DNA of 29,329 nt from Sandaracinaceae bacterium (GTDB lineage Bacteria > Myxococcota_A > Polyangia > Polyangiales > Houyiibacteriaceae). Under the pieces are notes generated by a model, which made no database searches, was not told the DNA's origin, and saw nothing but the letters and a program-made list of their open reading frames with translations. The position numbers were made by a program, and so were the translations under genes. Shown here in pieces: positions 29,097 through 29,329 of the stretch (position 1 is its first letter; every line of letters begins with the position of its first letter). The stretch covers positions 1 to 29,329 of the forward strand of contig JAAZAH010000054.1 of NCBI GenBank assembly GCA_012514415.1. The letters are read 5' to 3'.

Positions 29097-29329
29097 TTAG
29101 CGTCGGCTCGACCCGCTTGGGAAGACGTATCCTGTGCGGAGTCCATACGCGATATAGGCATCACAAACGTCGGGCGGGCGCCCATTGAGCCCAACGATCT
29201 GCTCGACAAGACATTCCCCATCTGGGCCGATGATGATCTCGGCGGCGCGCCAGAAAAGATCCTCGGCGAGGCTCGTGGGGCCGAGGCGGATGAGGCGGCG
29301 CCGGGAGCCCGTATTGCAGTGGATGAGGA
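29097..29329 (-). CDS. C-terminal end of an unrecognised protein (5' end outside window)
   Basis: Only this minus-strand frame stays open from the right edge for 76 codons with natural composition (the other two give poor, Arg/Ser-rich sequence or an internal stop). It reads from LIHCNTGSRRRLIRLGPTSL, through LFWRAAEIIIGPDGECLVEQ, to DVCDAYIAYGLRTGYVF and ends at the TAA at 29099-29097. The three Cys and a Tyr-rich end give no family I recognise. It would lie upstream of lemA on the same strand. Treat as hypothetical. Confidence 0.6.
   Translation of the reverse strand, partial: LIHCNTGSRRRLIRLGPTSLAEDLFWRAAEIIIGPDGECLVEQIVGLNGRPPDVCDAYIAYGLRTGYVFPSGSSRR

Noticed and set aside
1..29329. tRNA, rRNA, CRISPR array, insertion sequence or prophage
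   Set aside because: No gap in the window holds a cloverleaf-like segment, spaced direct repeats or terminal inverted repeats with a transposase; the genes are ordinary chromosomal ones.

Overview
The window is a GC-rich, densely coding stretch of bacterial chromosome. I see no tRNA, rRNA, CRISPR array, insertion sequence or prophage. The cell is clearly diderm: there is a TolC/MacA/MacB-type tripartite exporter, a LolC/E-type permease, a periplasmic Slt-type transglycosylase and at least two lipoproteins with lipoboxes. The Cys-rich repeat CGDGFVDEGEECDDGN (Myxococcus-type disulfide repeat, DUF4215-like), the large acidic secreted lipoproteins and the spread of orphan small-domain proteins suggest Myxococcota or a related former deltaproteobacterial lineage. 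That placement is an inference from protein style, not from a marker gene.

Layout. Positions 1-1239 (-) hold most of a SulP anion transporter that runs off the left edge. A small STAS/SpoIIAA-like orphan (1555-2022, +) and a Cys-rich lipoprotein (2295-3332, +) follow. Positions 3567-8277 (+) form a tightly coupled operon of four genes: outer-membrane factor, membrane-fusion protein, ABC ATPase and MacB-type permease. Its genes overlap by 4 bases or abut. A secreted Fn3-like protein (8416-9159, -) is divergent from an enoyl-thioester-reductase-like MDR protein (9413-10480, +), which converges on a FabH-type ketosynthase (10493-11548, -). The fabH leader can form a 12-bp hairpin that buries its Shine-Dalgarno. 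From the same divergent region a four-gene unit starts (11883-14178, +): NTF2/SnoaL-like protein, STAS-like protein, SAM methyltransferase and four-helix membrane protein. Two near-identical repeats, centred on ATTAGGGAT, precede it.

The right half has a LolC/E-type permease with a ~125-residue acidic insertion (14264-15859, -), fumarase FumC (16030-17412, -), a 575-aa Ig-like lipoprotein (17527-19254, +) and a KstD-like FAD enzyme (19441-21165, -). The KstD-like gene has a near-ideal promoter overlapped by the palindrome AATAGAAC-GT-GTTCTATT. A Slt-type transglycosylase (21307-23499, +) is followed by a minus-strand series transcribed as lemA, an M48/HtpX-like protease with a long TerB-like tail, nadA and dnaJ (28889 down to 23506). 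The C-terminal end of one unrecognised protein lies at 29097-29329 (-).

Most genes are housekeeping or envelope functions. The best candidates for something undescribed are the 11883-14178 unit with its paired upstream repeats, the operator-controlled KstD-like gene, the hairpins just upstream of fabH and dnaJ, and the unusual domain architectures of the LolC-like and M48 proteins.
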